Shown: positions 28,078 to 36,921 of the stretch, piece after piece
Layout: the number at the start of each line of letters is the position of its first letter
Position numbering within the stretch: position 1 is the stretch's first letter
From: Planctomycetales bacterium
Lineage (GTDB): Bacteria > Planctomycetota > Planctomycetia > Planctomycetales > Planctomycetaceae
Direction: 5' to 3'
Assembly (NCBI GenBank): GCA_028285345.1
Contig: JANQPT010000040.1
Location: forward strand, 62,001-126,000
Length of the DNA stretch: 64,000 nucleotides
Made by a program: the position numbers and the translations under genes
Notes under the pieces: generated by a model
Seen by the model: only the letters and a program-made list of their open reading frames with translations
The model's database searches: none
What the model was told of the DNA's origin: nothing

Positions 28078-29859
28078 TCAAAGCCGACGCAATTCGACGG
28101 CCCGCAAATCAATGACCTCTTTTCCAGTTTGCCGCAAAGCCCGCAGTTTTAACGGACCTTGCCCGCGGCGGAGGGAGATTTTACCGAGACTCATTCTCCT
28201 AAACGGCTTTTCGTACGATTCTTTACGCGGAACGCGGTCCGGACTCTCGATGAGAGCAGGATCGAATGCCTCTTCAATTCGGCCGGAGACCCGCTGATCC
28301 CCAAATGTAGCTTCTAACTCGGTTCCCACAGCATCCTGGCCGCAGGTAAATTTGAGGATCACTTCGTACTCCCCTGGATTGATCACGTCGACATTCCAGT
28401 AGGGATATGCCGCCGCACTCGTCCAGCCGTCCATCCAAGAGGCGTTCGGCGGTGGAGCGCTGTAGCGGAGCCCGGAGCCGTGAAACTGGCAGTCCTGCGC
28501 CGGCAGTACCGTCGGAGGCGTCCGCCGCGCCCCAACCGGATAAGGCCGGGGGTCTGGGCCGCGCGGCGAGGCTTGCGGCCACTGTGCCATCCACTTCTTG
28601 AGCACGCCCGCTAGTTCTTGGTGCGTCTCTTGCTCCCGATTCGCGAGATTCTTCCGCTGCTGCGGATCGGTGTGCATGTCGAACAGTGATTTGGCATCGG
28701 CGCGGTATTGCTCGGTTCTCAGACTGGCGCGGCCGCGAAACGTCGAAAACAGCGTCCGCTCCGGCCACTTTTTGGACTCCCCCGTCAATAGCGGCTGCAA
28801 ACTGACGCCGTCGAGCGGCTTGTGGCGTCGCGCGGATTTTGCCGGATCGATTCCGGTTAACTCAACCAGCGTGGGCAGCACGTCAATATGCGCGGCGATG
28901 CGGTCGATCTTGGTGCCCGGACGAATCTTCTTTGGCCAGCGGACGAAAAATGGTGAACGGACGCCCCCCTCGTCAACTGCGCCCTTTTTGCCCTTCATCC
29001 CGCCATTCCATCGCCAGGTGTTCGGCCCGTTATCGGAGAGGTACATCACGATCGTGTTCTCCGCGAGCTTGTGTTCGTCAAGCTTTGCCAGCAGCCGTCC
29101 CACGTTCAAGTCAATGTTCTCGCACATCGCGAGTGCCGAGACGGTCTCCAGATCCTTCTCACGTTTGCGGTCGCGATGGAACATCGACAATCCGCGATCC
29201 TTGACCCGGTCGAACTCCTTGTCCGGCACCTGAAACGGCGTGTGCGGCGTGTTGTAGGCCAGATAACATAAAAACGGCCGGCTATGGTTCGTCTCGATAA
29301 ACTCAATCGCCTTACTCGTAAAATCGTCGTTGATGTAACCCTGGCCGCGGACCTCCTTGCCGTTGTGATCCAACAGTGTGTCGAAATAGTTCGCCCAATG
29401 CCCGCAGGTGAAACCGTAGAATTCATCGAAGCCGCGTCCATTGGGATGATACGGATACTGCGAGCCGTTGTGCCATTTTCCGAACCCGCCGGTCGCGTAA
29501 CCGTTCGCCTTGAACAGATCGGCAAACGTGACCTCGTCAAGATTCATTCGCTCTTGACCACGCGTGACGCCCAGCACGCCAGTGCGCAGATAGTACCGCC
29601 CGGTCAGCAAACTGGCCCGCGTCGGCGCACAGACCGGCGAGACGTAGAACCGGTCAAAGGCGGCCCCGGCGTTTGCCAGCGCGTCGATGTTCGGTGTGCG
29701 GATGTTCTGGTTGCCGTGCAGACTCAAGTCGCCCCAACCCTGGTCGTCGGTGATGATGACCACCACGTTGGGCGGCTGATCGGCCGCGCTGAGCAACGTG
29801 CACGGCCAAGAACAAAAGGCAACGAAGAGGCAAGTGGCGAGTACCGTTCTATCCTGCAT
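28078..29859 (-). CDS. Secreted formylglycine-dependent sulfatase with C-terminal beta domain
   Basis: 593 residues. Signal peptide (1-25), then the sulfatase domain: NVVVIITDDQGWGD with metal-binding Asp38 and Asp39, and the signature CAPTRASLLTGR with Cys77 to be converted to formylglycine (C-x-P-x-R). KWHNG (K of the active site) and YLSDNGPN further on complete the metal site. After about residue 445 a separate beta-rich domain (GEYEVILKFTCGQ) resembles carbohydrate-binding or DUF5077-like modules. The likely role is hydrolysis of sulfate esters of polysaccharides in the periplasm. It is divergent from an SSS symporter and a glycosidase-like gene. Confidence 0.92.
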   Translation of the reverse strand: MQDRTVLATCLFVAFCSWPCTLLSAADQPPNVVVIITDDQGWGDLSLHGNQNIRTPNIDALANAGAAFDRFYVSPVCAPTRASLLTGRYYLRTGVLGVTRGQERMNLDEVTFADLFKANGYATGGFGKWHNGSQYPYHPNGRGFDEFYGFTCGHWANYFDTLLDHNGKEVRGQGYINDDFTSKAIEFIETNHSRPFLCYLAYNTPHTPFQVPDKEFDRVKDRGLSMFHRDRKREKDLETVSALAMCENIDLNVGRLLAKLDEHKLAENTIVMYLSDNGPNTWRWNGGMKGKKGAVDEGGVRSPFFVRWPKKIRPGTKIDRIAAHIDVLPTLVELTGIDPAKSARRHKPLDGVSLQPLLTGESKKWPERTLFSTFRGRASLRTEQYRADAKSLFDMHTDPQQRKNLANREQETHQELAGVLKKWMAQWPQASPRGPDPRPYPVGARRTPPTVLPAQDCQFHGSGLRYSAPPPNASWMDGWTSAAAYPYWNVDVINPGEYEVILKFTCGQDAVGTELEATFGDQRVSGRIEEAFDPALIESPDRVPRKESYEKPFRRMSLGKISLRRGQGPLKLRALRQTGKEVIDLRAVELRRL

Positions 29860-30074
29860 GGAATCAACTCTTTCGAGGCTTGGTTATCGGAAGACGTGTC
29901 ATCCTGAATTGTTGCGCATCGACGCGGTGGGAATCAAGGCGCTCGTAACAGCCACACTGTTGAATCGTAGTATCAATCCGGCCGGGACAAATCGCGGCAA
30001 CGCTACTTAAGCGAATCTGCTGCGGTTACAATAATCTTCGCAGCTTTGTTCAGACATTTCGGAGAGTTTTGCCC

Positions 30075-31745
30075 ATGCCCCTCATGCTCACAGAGACCAG
30101 CTTGCCTGCCGGCGGACTGACCGCACTGGATTCTGTCGTCGTGGGACTCTATCTGGCGGGCATGCTGCTCATGGGAATTACGATTGCGCGGCGGCAGAAA
30201 TCGACGGACGACTTCTTCGTCGGCGGCCGCAACATGCCCGCCTGGGCGGTCGGCATCAGCATCTTGGCCTCGCTGCTCTCGACCATCACTTATCTGGGCA
30301 TGCCGGGCGAGATGTTTCGCACTGGTATCGGTTTTCTCACCCGCCAACTCTCGATTCCCGTGGTGCTGGTTGTCGTCTGGTTTCTCTGGATTCCGTTCTT
30401 CATGCGGCTCAAACTGACGAGCGCGTATGAATATCTGGAGGTTCGCTTCAACTATGCCACGCGGGCGACGGCAGCGGTCATCTGTTTGTTGTTGATTTTC
30501 GGCTGGATGGCGGTTGTGGTACTGACCGCATCGAAGGCGATGGGCGAAATTGCGGATTTGAATTTGGAGAGCCGGTTCGGCCTGCTAGCGGCGGAAACTG
30601 AGAACGAAAATGCCGGCGCCAGTGAAACCGATCTGCATGTGATCATCATCGCCGTGGGGATGTTTTCGGTCCTGTATACGACGTTGGGCGGCATCCGCGC
30701 CGTTGTCTGGACGGACGTGATTCAGTTCTTCATTCTGATCGGCGGCGCCTTTCTCACAATGGGTGTGGTCGCGGCCAAAACCGATTCGGGAGTCTCCGAC
30801 TGGCTGGCGCACACTCAGCAATACAAGCACGAAGCGGTGGAGTGGTATAGCTTCGACGTCGGCGACCGGTCGAACGTCGCCTTCATTGCGATCGGGATGT
30901 GCTTTTGGTTCATCTGCACGCACGGCGCGAATCAAGTGGCACTGCAGCGTTATTTTTCGGTCAAGGACGTCTGGGCCGCGCGGCGGAGCTATCTGGTGAG
31001 CGCACTCTCCAGCTTCGCTCTGGGAGTGATTCTGGCAGCGGTCGGCATGTCGATCATGTATTTCATCGAGACGCACAATCTGCCGGCGGTCGCCAACTTG
31101 GAATCCAACGAACTCAAAGATGTCCGGGCGGCACAGGACGCGATGTTCCCGCAGTTCATCAGCTACTACATTCCCTCCGGCCTGCGCGGCATGGTCGTTG
31201 CGGCACTATTTGCTGCGGCGATGTCGACGATCGATTCGGGATCGAACTCGGTCTCGACGATTTTCACCGTCGATTTCTTTCGCCGGCTCTACCCGGAAGG
31301 ATCGGAGATCACCAGTGAACTCAAATTGGCGCGGATGGTGACAGCGACAATCGGCGTGGTGGTCGTGATCTGCACGATCGGCTTATTTCACGCCTCGAAG
31401 GGAACCGACATCATCACCTTGTGTCAAAAAGGCTTCAATATGTTCTTGGGCCCGCTGGGGGCGCTGTTTGTGTTGGGCATGTTTTCCCGCCGCGCGACGG
31501 CGAGATCAGTGCTGCCCGCGGTCATCATCGGCGAGCTGGTGGGAGTCTGCACGAGTTACAGCGAAGAACTGTTTGGACTCCCCTTCTCCACGCACCTGGT
31601 TGTGCCCGCCTCCTGGCTGGCCACGATTGTGGCCGGATTGTCGCTGTCGTCGATTCTGGGAACGACTGCCACTGCCGAACAACAGAGCTGGATGTGGCGC
31701 CCGGTCGTCCGCGGAGCAACGCAACAAAAAATCATAGAAAGCTGA
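30075..31745 (+). CDS. Sodium:solute symporter (SSS family)
   Basis: 556 residues with about thirteen hydrophobic helices. The typical SSS start is DSVVVGLYLAGMLLMGITIARRQKSTDDFFVGGRNMPAW. The later segment ALFAAAMSTIDSGSNSVST (with the Na2-site serines) is diagnostic. It probably takes up a sugar or a sugar-like solute released outside the cell, inferred only from neighbours. ATG at 30075 with GGAGAG nine bases upstream. Four bases separate its stop from the next gene, so both form an operon. Confidence 0.92.
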   Translation: MPLMLTETSLPAGGLTALDSVVVGLYLAGMLLMGITIARRQKSTDDFFVGGRNMPAWAVGISILASLLSTITYLGMPGEMFRTGIGFLTRQLSIPVVLVVVWFLWIPFFMRLKLTSAYEYLEVRFNYATRATAAVICLLLIFGWMAVVVLTASKAMGEIADLNLESRFGLLAAETENENAGASETDLHVIIIAVGMFSVLYTTLGGIRAVVWTDVIQFFILIGGAFLTMGVVAAKTDSGVSDWLAHTQQYKHEAVEWYSFDVGDRSNVAFIAIGMCFWFICTHGANQVALQRYFSVKDVWAARRSYLVSALSSFALGVILAAVGMSIMYFIETHNLPAVANLESNELKDVRAAQDAMFPQFISYYIPSGLRGMVVAALFAAAMSTIDSGSNSVSTIFTVDFFRRLYPEGSEITSELKLARMVTATIGVVVVICTIGLFHASKGTDIITLCQKGFNMFLGPLGALFVLGMFSRRATARSVLPAVIIGELVGVCTSYSEELFGLPFSTHLVVPASWLATIVAGLSLSSILGTTATAEQQSWMWRPVVRGATQQKIIES

Positions 31746-31749
31746 CGCA

Positions 31750-33249
31750 ATGAAATTTGTTTTCGTTTCTATAATCGTTTGCATCGTGCTTGTGTCGCCG
31801 CAAGCCTCTCGGGCGGCGGAACCGATCGATATCGGTTCGCGATTGGAACCGTTGTTTGATCGCCACTTGATTGACCAACTCAAAGGCAAAGCGGAATTGC
31901 GGCTGCATTCGCCGACGGCGCGCGAGGTCGCGATCGTTCACGACGAACCGTGGGAAGGCAATGCCAGCGGTTACCCCACCGTTCTCAAAGATGGCGACGT
32001 CTACCGCATGTATTACCGCGGCCACAAGTACGTCTACGACGACAAGGGCCTGCGACAAGCGCAAAGCGAGGTCACTTGCTACGCCGAAAGCGACGACGGA
32101 ATTCACTGGACGAAGCCCAAGCTGCAACTCTTCGACTGGCCCGGCGCCAAGATTAACAACATCATTTGGCGCGGCGTCGGCGTGCACAACTTCGGGCCGT
32201 TTATCGACACCAATCCGGCGGCCGCGCCCGAAGCGCGGTACAAGGCTGTCGGCGGTAACGTCAACTCCGGCTTGCACGCCTTTCATTCCGCCGACGGCAT
32301 CCATTGGAAACAGGTCAGCGAAGAGCCGATCTTTACGGAGGGGGCGTTCGATTCGCACAACACCGCTTTATGGGACCCGGCCCGCGGCAAGTATGCGATG
32401 TATATCCGCTACTTTTCGGAAGGCAAATTCAAGGGTCTCCGTTCGATCGCCGTGACCTATTCCGACGACTTCAAAACCTGGAGCAAACCGCAGCCGCTGG
32501 CGTATCCCGACTCGCCGCCGCAGCAGATGTATACCAACGGCATCTTGCCCTACTATCGGGCGCCGCACTTGCTCGTCGGATTTCCCACACGGTACGTCGC
32601 CCGCAAGATGACCGAGCACGGACGCAATCTCGATCCAGTGGAGCTACGGGCCAAGTTGACGAAAGCATACGCCCGTGTCGGGTCCGACTTGACCGACGGA
32701 CTGTTCATGACCAGCCGCGACGGCGTTTCGTTTCGCCGCTGGGATGAAGCATTTTTTCGCCCCGGACCGCAACAAGCGGGACGCTGGATCTACGGCGACA
32801 ATTATCAGTGTTATGGACTGGTTGAGACCAAACCCGATCCCAGCGACGGGCCGCGCGAGATCTCATTCTATCTCAGCGAAGGCTCGTGGCGCGACGGCGA
32901 GACGTTGATGCGGCGATATTCGGTGCGCGTCGACGGTTTTGTCTCCGTTCAAGCCCCGCTCAGCGGCGGCGAAGTGATCACCAAACCGCTGACGTTCAAA
33001 GGCAACAAACTGGTCGTGAACTACGCAACGTCTGCCGCCGGCAATCTGCGCGTCGAGATTCAAGACGCCGACGGCAAGCCAATTCCAGGTTTTTCGTTGG
33101 CAGACTGTCAGGAGTATTTCGGCGACACGCTTGATCAAACGATCTCGTGGCAAAACGGTAGTGATCTCGGCAAGCTCGCCGGCAAACCGATCCGCTTGCG
33201 GTTCGTGCTTAGCGACGGCGACTTGTACTCGTTTCAGTTTCAGCAATAA
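31750..33249 (+). CDS. Secreted glycoside-hydrolase-like (five-bladed propeller) protein
   Basis: 499 residues. Signal peptide ends near ASRAAEPI. The body carries repeated Asp-box-like blades: AESDDGIHWTKPKL, FHSADGIHWKQVS, TYSDDFKTWSKPQ and TSRDGVSFRRW, as in GH32/GH43/GH33-type propellers. The C-terminal 110 residues form a beta-sandwich-like domain (GNKLVVNYATSAAGNLRVEI). The enzyme activity is not determinable from the sequence. It sits four bases after an SSS symporter, which suggests a secreted enzyme paired with an importer. Its 3' end overlaps the convergent kinase-fold gene by 41 bases. Confidence 0.75.
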   Translation: MKFVFVSIIVCIVLVSPQASRAAEPIDIGSRLEPLFDRHLIDQLKGKAELRLHSPTAREVAIVHDEPWEGNASGYPTVLKDGDVYRMYYRGHKYVYDDKGLRQAQSEVTCYAESDDGIHWTKPKLQLFDWPGAKINNIIWRGVGVHNFGPFIDTNPAAAPEARYKAVGGNVNSGLHAFHSADGIHWKQVSEEPIFTEGAFDSHNTALWDPARGKYAMYIRYFSEGKFKGLRSIAVTYSDDFKTWSKPQPLAYPDSPPQQMYTNGILPYYRAPHLLVGFPTRYVARKMTEHGRNLDPVELRAKLTKAYARVGSDLTDGLFMTSRDGVSFRRWDEAFFRPGPQQAGRWIYGDNYQCYGLVETKPDPSDGPREISFYLSEGSWRDGETLMRRYSVRVDGFVSVQAPLSGGEVITKPLTFKGNKLVVNYATSAAGNLRVEIQDADGKPIPGFSLADCQEYFGDTLDQTISWQNGSDLGKLAGKPIRLRFVLSDGDLYSFQFQQ

Positions 33250-33856
33250 GCCGGCCGGTCTTGAGCCACGGGACGATCAACGGATCGCCGCCCGCGCGGA
33301 GATCGCACCAACTGACGTTTGAGATTTGCGAGGCGAGCTGCCGGAAATGCGGATCGACCAATCCTGAGCCTTCCGCTGCAGCGACGTCGGCCATTTCCGG
33401 GAGCGGGACGGATTTGATGAGCACGAGTTCGTCCGCCTGGAAGCAAATCGCGGCGCGGGCCGCGATGCTGTCACTGGTCACGTTCCAATTGTGCGGCAAC
33501 GCGTCGCCGCTGGCTTCATCAGCCCGTAAAAACGCCTCCGTATCGAGCAGCGGCAGGCGTCCAGAGTTGCGGACTTTGGCAAGTTCTTCCATCGTTGCGA
33601 CAGACTCACATTGCGGCAGTAACTCGCGGACGAGCGCATCGTTGAGCTTCAATGACGTCACCGCCAACCAGTGTGATTGGTCCGACGTCAGATCATGAAT
33701 CTCGTCCCAGCGGCGGACCAGGTCTGCCGCCGCTCCGCCGCCGACGACAATCAGCGGCACGGTTGGGGCGCGCTGCCGCAACACCCCCTCCAACCGCGCG
33801 GCGAGGTCGGGCATTTCCAACAGGCTGCCGCCGAGCTTGAATAGAGTAATGGACAT
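33209..33856 (-). CDS. Amino-acid-kinase-fold protein, MfnE-like
   Basis: 215 residues of the amino acid kinase superfamily: ITLFKLGGSLLEMPDLA (phosphate-binding GGS loop), PLIVVGGGAAADLVRRW, NWNVTSDSIAARAA (substrate/Mg region) and ADELVLIKSV. Short members of this group in planctomycetes and methanogens belong with methanofuran/H4MPT-linked C1 metabolism (MfnE, aminomethylfuran phosphate kinase). This suggests but does not prove that role, and no other C1 gene is visible. Downstream of hisG with a REPIN in between; the 3' end overlaps the convergent propeller gene. Confidence 0.65.
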   Translation of the reverse strand: MSITLFKLGGSLLEMPDLAARLEGVLRQRAPTVPLIVVGGGAAADLVRRWDEIHDLTSDQSHWLAVTSLKLNDALVRELLPQCESVATMEELAKVRNSGRLPLLDTEAFLRADEASGDALPHNWNVTSDSIAARAAICFQADELVLIKSVPLPEMADVAAAEGSGLVDPHFRQLASQISNVSWCDLRAGGDPLIVPWLKTGRLIAETETSTSRRR

Positions 33857-33868
33857 TGGCCAAGACCG

Positions 33869-33941
33869 TAGGTGATGCTGTGCATCACGATGTGCCGGGC
33901 AGACAGCGCGTTAAGAGGCGTCATGCACAGCATGACCTACC
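33869..33941. repeat. REPIN, GTGATGC/GTCATGC stem type
   Basis: Left unit: GTAG head (33869-33872), stem GTGATGC, loop TGT, stem GCATCAC. Right unit: stem GTCATGC, loop ACA, stem GCATGAC, then CTAC (33938-33941). The two units are inverted and about 30 bases apart. The pair occupies the gap between hisG and the kinase-fold gene. Confidence 0.8.
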
Positions 33942-33947
33942 GAATCC

Positions 33948-34826
33948 TCAATCAATAATCTTATTGATCGGAAACTCCACCAACCCCTGCGCACCCGCTT
34001 CGCGCAATTGCGGGACGATCACCCGCACGAACGACTCGTCGACGATCGTCGTCACCGCCACCCAATCAGGATCGGACAGGGACGCCACCGTCGGCTTTTG
34101 CAGCGCAGGCAGCGTTTCCAGCACGGTCTCCAGATTCGAACGCGAGACGTTCATCATCAAGCCGACCTTGCCCTCCGCGGCGAGGCACGATTGGAGCATG
34201 AGGGCGATGTTGTCGATCTTGGTCTTTTTCCACGAATCGGATACCGAATCGTTGTTGGCGATTAATCGCGTCGTGCTCTGCAGCACTTCGGCCACGATGC
34301 GGAGGTCGTTGGCGCGCAACGACGATCCCGTTTCGGTCACTTCCACAATCGCATCGGCCAGCTTGGGCGGTTTGACTTCGGTCGCCCCCCAGGAGAATTC
34401 AACTTTGACGTTCGTGTTGTGCTTAGCGAAAAACGCTCTCGTCAACTCGACCACTTCCGTGGCGATTCGCTTGCCTTCGAGATCCTCGACTTTCTGCACC
34501 GGCGAATCGTTGGGGACGCAGAGCACCCACCGCACCGGGCGGCGGCTCGCCTTGGAGAACATCAGTTCGCAGATCTCCGTCACGTCGGCGTTGTTTTCGA
34601 CCACCCAATCGTGTCCGGTAATCCCCGCATCAAGCAGACCTTGCTCGACGTAACGCGCCATCTCCTGCGCGCGGATCAATAGGCATTCGATCTCCGGATC
34701 GTCGATCTCCGGATAATAGGAACGCGACGAGAACTTAATGTTATAGCCCGCCTGTTTGAACAACTCGCCCGTCGCGTCTTTGAGGCTGCCGGCTGGAATC
34801 CCAAGTTTTAGAATCTTGTCTGCCAT
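33948..34826 (-). CDS. hisG: ATP phosphoribosyltransferase, long form
   Basis: 292 residues, the long form with a C-terminal regulatory domain. The catalytic part starts [18 protein letters not shown] and has [28 protein letters not shown]. The PRPP-binding loop region is [18 protein letters not shown]. The last ~75 residues ([19 protein letters not shown] onward) are the ACT-like histidine-binding domain, so feedback inhibition by histidine is expected. Catalyses the first step of histidine synthesis. Starts five bases after the hisI stop. Confidence 0.95.
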   Translation of the reverse strand: MADKILKLGIPAGSLKDATGELFKQAGYNIKFSSRSYYPEIDDPEIECLLIRAQEMARYVEQGLLDAGITGHDWVVENNADVTEICELMFSKASRRPVRWVLCVPNDSPVQKVEDLEGKRIATEVVELTRAFFAKHNTNVKVEFSWGATEVKPPKLADAIVEVTETGSSLRANDLRIVAEVLQSTTRLIANNDSVSDSWKKTKIDNIALMLQSCLAAEGKVGLMMNVSRSNLETVLETLPALQKPTVASLSDPDWVAVTTIVDESFVRVIVPQLREAGAQGLVEFPINKIID

Positions 34827-34831
34827 TACTC

Positions 34832-35266
34832 TCAGTTCTTTTTGTAAACGTCCTTCGGATCAAACACGCGCTCGCCGACCGTCTCAAATCCGTCATCACT
34901 CTCGTCAACTTTTCGGAAAAAACAGCTCCGATATCCCTCGTGACAGGCGGCGCCGCCGATCTGATTCACCTTCACCAGCAAGGTGTCGGCGTCACAGTCG
35001 ACGTAAATCCCTCTCACCTCCTGCACGTTGCCGCTCTCCTCTCCCTTGCGCCACAGTTTGTTGCGGCTGCGGCTGAAATAGCAGACCCGGCCGGTCTTGA
35101 GCGTTTCCTGATACGCCTCTTCGTTCATATAGGCCAACATCAATACGTCCCCGGTCGCCTCATCCTGGGCGATCACGGGCAACAATTCCGCCTTGGAGAA
35201 ATCGGGTCCGGTCACGGTCGAGTTTCCGTTTGCTTGAGTGATTTTGCGGCCTGCGCGTGAAAGCAC
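34832..35266 (-). CDS. hisI: Phosphoribosyl-AMP cyclohydrolase
   Basis: About 130-144 residues. HisI signatures: [37 protein letters not shown], the metal-binding DCDADTLL and the cysteine motif [11 protein letters not shown]. Third step of histidine synthesis. There is no HisE domain. The start is uncertain: GTG at 35266 is the longest frame, and GTG at 35215 ([13 protein letters not shown]) also fits. Operon with hisG. Confidence 0.93.
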   Translation of the reverse strand: MLSRAGRKITQANGNSTVTGPDFSKAELLPVIAQDEATGDVLMLAYMNEEAYQETLKTGRVCYFSRSRNKLWRKGEESGNVQEVRGIYVDCDADTLLVKVNQIGGAACHEGYRSCFFRKVDESDDGFETVGERVFDPKDVYKKN

Positions 35267-35413
35267 TCAACTTAGCAGGAACCGCAGCGCGAGGAAAGAT
35301 TGCGGCGGGGAAAGTTTGCAACGTCTGAAGCAAGTTGTCTCTGGAAGCCGGTCGGGGCAACAACGACTCCCCTGACCGCAGTGCAAGCTGCCTCGCGTCC
35401 AGCCCAGCGGGGA

Positions 35414-36724
35414 CTACACCAATTCGCGGATCAACTCGCGCCGTTCCAGCACATAGCGCGGGCGGCCGGTAAAATCGTCGAATGTTCGCGACGGGTCGAT
35501 GCCCAGATGGCGGTAGAGCATTGCCAGGACGTTTTCCGGCCGGTAGGGGCTGGTGGCGGGAACTTCGCCGCGTGAGTTGGACGACCCCAAAACGCCCGGT
35601 TGCAGACCGCCGCCGGCGAGCATGACGCTCATCACAGCGCCCCAATGGTCGCGGCCTGCTTTGCGGTTGAAACGCGGCGTGCGGCCGAATTCTCCCATCG
35701 CCACCACCAACACGTCTTGCTGCATGCCGCGATCGTAGAGATCCCGCACCAGCGCCGCAGCGGCGCGGTCGTATTCCGGAGTCCGTTTTCGCATCCGTTT
35801 GACCATCGAGGTGTGATCGTCCCAGCCGGTGTTGCGGACCGTGACGCAGGTCACGCCCGCTTCAACCAAGCGGCGTGCCAGGAGCATCCCTTGGCCCGCG
35901 CTGGTGCGGCCGTATTCGTCGCGAAGTTTGTGGGACTCGCGAGTGATGTCGAACGCGATCCGCGCGTCGGTCCCCGCGATCATGTCGAATGCCTGAGCCG
36001 TGAATTGGTCGATCGCCTCCGACGAACCGTCGAGATCCATCAGCCGGCGATCGTCATCGAGCGCTTTGAGCAATCCCTGCCGGTCGCCGAGCCGCTCGAC
36101 GTCGAGTCCGCGGGTCAGTGCGAGGTTGCGGACTTTGAAGTTCTTCTTGGCTGGATCCTCGATCGTTTCAAATGCGTTGCAGCCCTTGCCCAAGTGGGCG
36201 GAGCCGCCGTTGCGCATCGTCCGGGGAATCGCCACGTAGGCGGGCAGCGACTCGTTATTGGCGCCCCGCACCTTGCTGATCACCGAGCCAAAACTGGGCA
36301 TCTGATTTGGTCCGCCTTTGGGACCGGTCTTGTAGTAACCCGTCTGAGACAGGTGGCTCGATGGATCGTGGCTATTCTTGGAATGATGAATCGATCGAAT
36401 GACCGTCAGTTTGTCGAGAATCTTGGCCTGTTCTACCAACTTTTCACTGAACAGCACCCCAGGCTCCAACGTCTGGACCGTCCCAATCGGACCGCGATAT
36501 TCTTTGGGCGCGAGTGGTTTGGGGTCATAGGTCTCAAACTGCGTTGGTCCGCCGGCCAACTCGATAAAGATCACCGCCGTCTTCCGCTGCGATTCACCAG
36601 CCGCTGCACGCTGCATTAACAGTTGCGGCAACGTCGCTGCCCCCAGCCCCGCCAAACCGGCATGCAAGACCGTCCGCCGCGAGATGTTGCAGCAATCGTG
36701 CGAAAACGAGCTGAAAACATTCAT
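35414..36724 (-). CDS. DUF1501 secreted protein with twin-arginine leader
   Basis: 436 residues. The N-terminus has a Tat motif (SRRTVLHAG) and a hydrophobic stretch. The DUF1501 domain shows AVIFIELAGGPTQFETYDPKP, VIRSIHHSKNSHDPSSH, NTGWDDHTSMVKRM and MGEFGRTPRFNRKAGRDHW, the last being the metal-site-like motif shared with alkaline-phosphatase/sulfatase folds. Function unproven. In planctomycetes DUF1501 genes usually follow a DUF1549/DUF1553 cytochrome-like gene, which is absent here. The ATG at 36724 has GAAGGA six bases upstream. Confidence 0.9.
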   Translation of the reverse strand: MNVFSSFSHDCCNISRRTVLHAGLAGLGAATLPQLLMQRAAAGESQRKTAVIFIELAGGPTQFETYDPKPLAPKEYRGPIGTVQTLEPGVLFSEKLVEQAKILDKLTVIRSIHHSKNSHDPSSHLSQTGYYKTGPKGGPNQMPSFGSVISKVRGANNESLPAYVAIPRTMRNGGSAHLGKGCNAFETIEDPAKKNFKVRNLALTRGLDVERLGDRQGLLKALDDDRRLMDLDGSSEAIDQFTAQAFDMIAGTDARIAFDITRESHKLRDEYGRTSAGQGMLLARRLVEAGVTCVTVRNTGWDDHTSMVKRMRKRTPEYDRAAAALVRDLYDRGMQQDVLVVAMGEFGRTPRFNRKAGRDHWGAVMSVMLAGGGLQPGVLGSSNSRGEVPATSPYRPENVLAMLYRHLGIDPSRTFDDFTGRPRYVLERRELIRELV

Positions 36725-36887
36725 GTGTGATCCTTCAACGGCAGTAACGGCCATATTTTGAGCGAGTGCGGACTGACCCATCAATCATTGTTAATATATC
36801 GGCTCGGCAGAGTCGGGTCAATTAGAGTACTCAGTTCGCGATCGATTCCATGTTCCACGATTCCTATTGAACACCAAAAACCAAGGC

Positions 36888-36909
36888 GGCAGGCGGGAGC
36901 CTGCCCTAC
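36888..36909 (-). repeat. Single REP unit, GGCAGGC stem type
   Basis: Stem GGCAGGC (36888-36894), loop GGGA, stem GCCTGCC, then CTAC. This is one REP unit read with its GTAG head on the minus strand. It is the same sequence as the right unit at 40648-40669. It lies 12 bases beyond the phosphoglycerate mutase stop. Confidence 0.8.
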
Positions 36910-36921
36910 CTGACTTCAATC

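Noticed and set aside
35600-36619. Plus-strand open frame of 339 codons opposite the DUF1501 gene
   Set aside because: Shadow of a gene with clear Tat leader and DUF1501 motifs; no features of its own.
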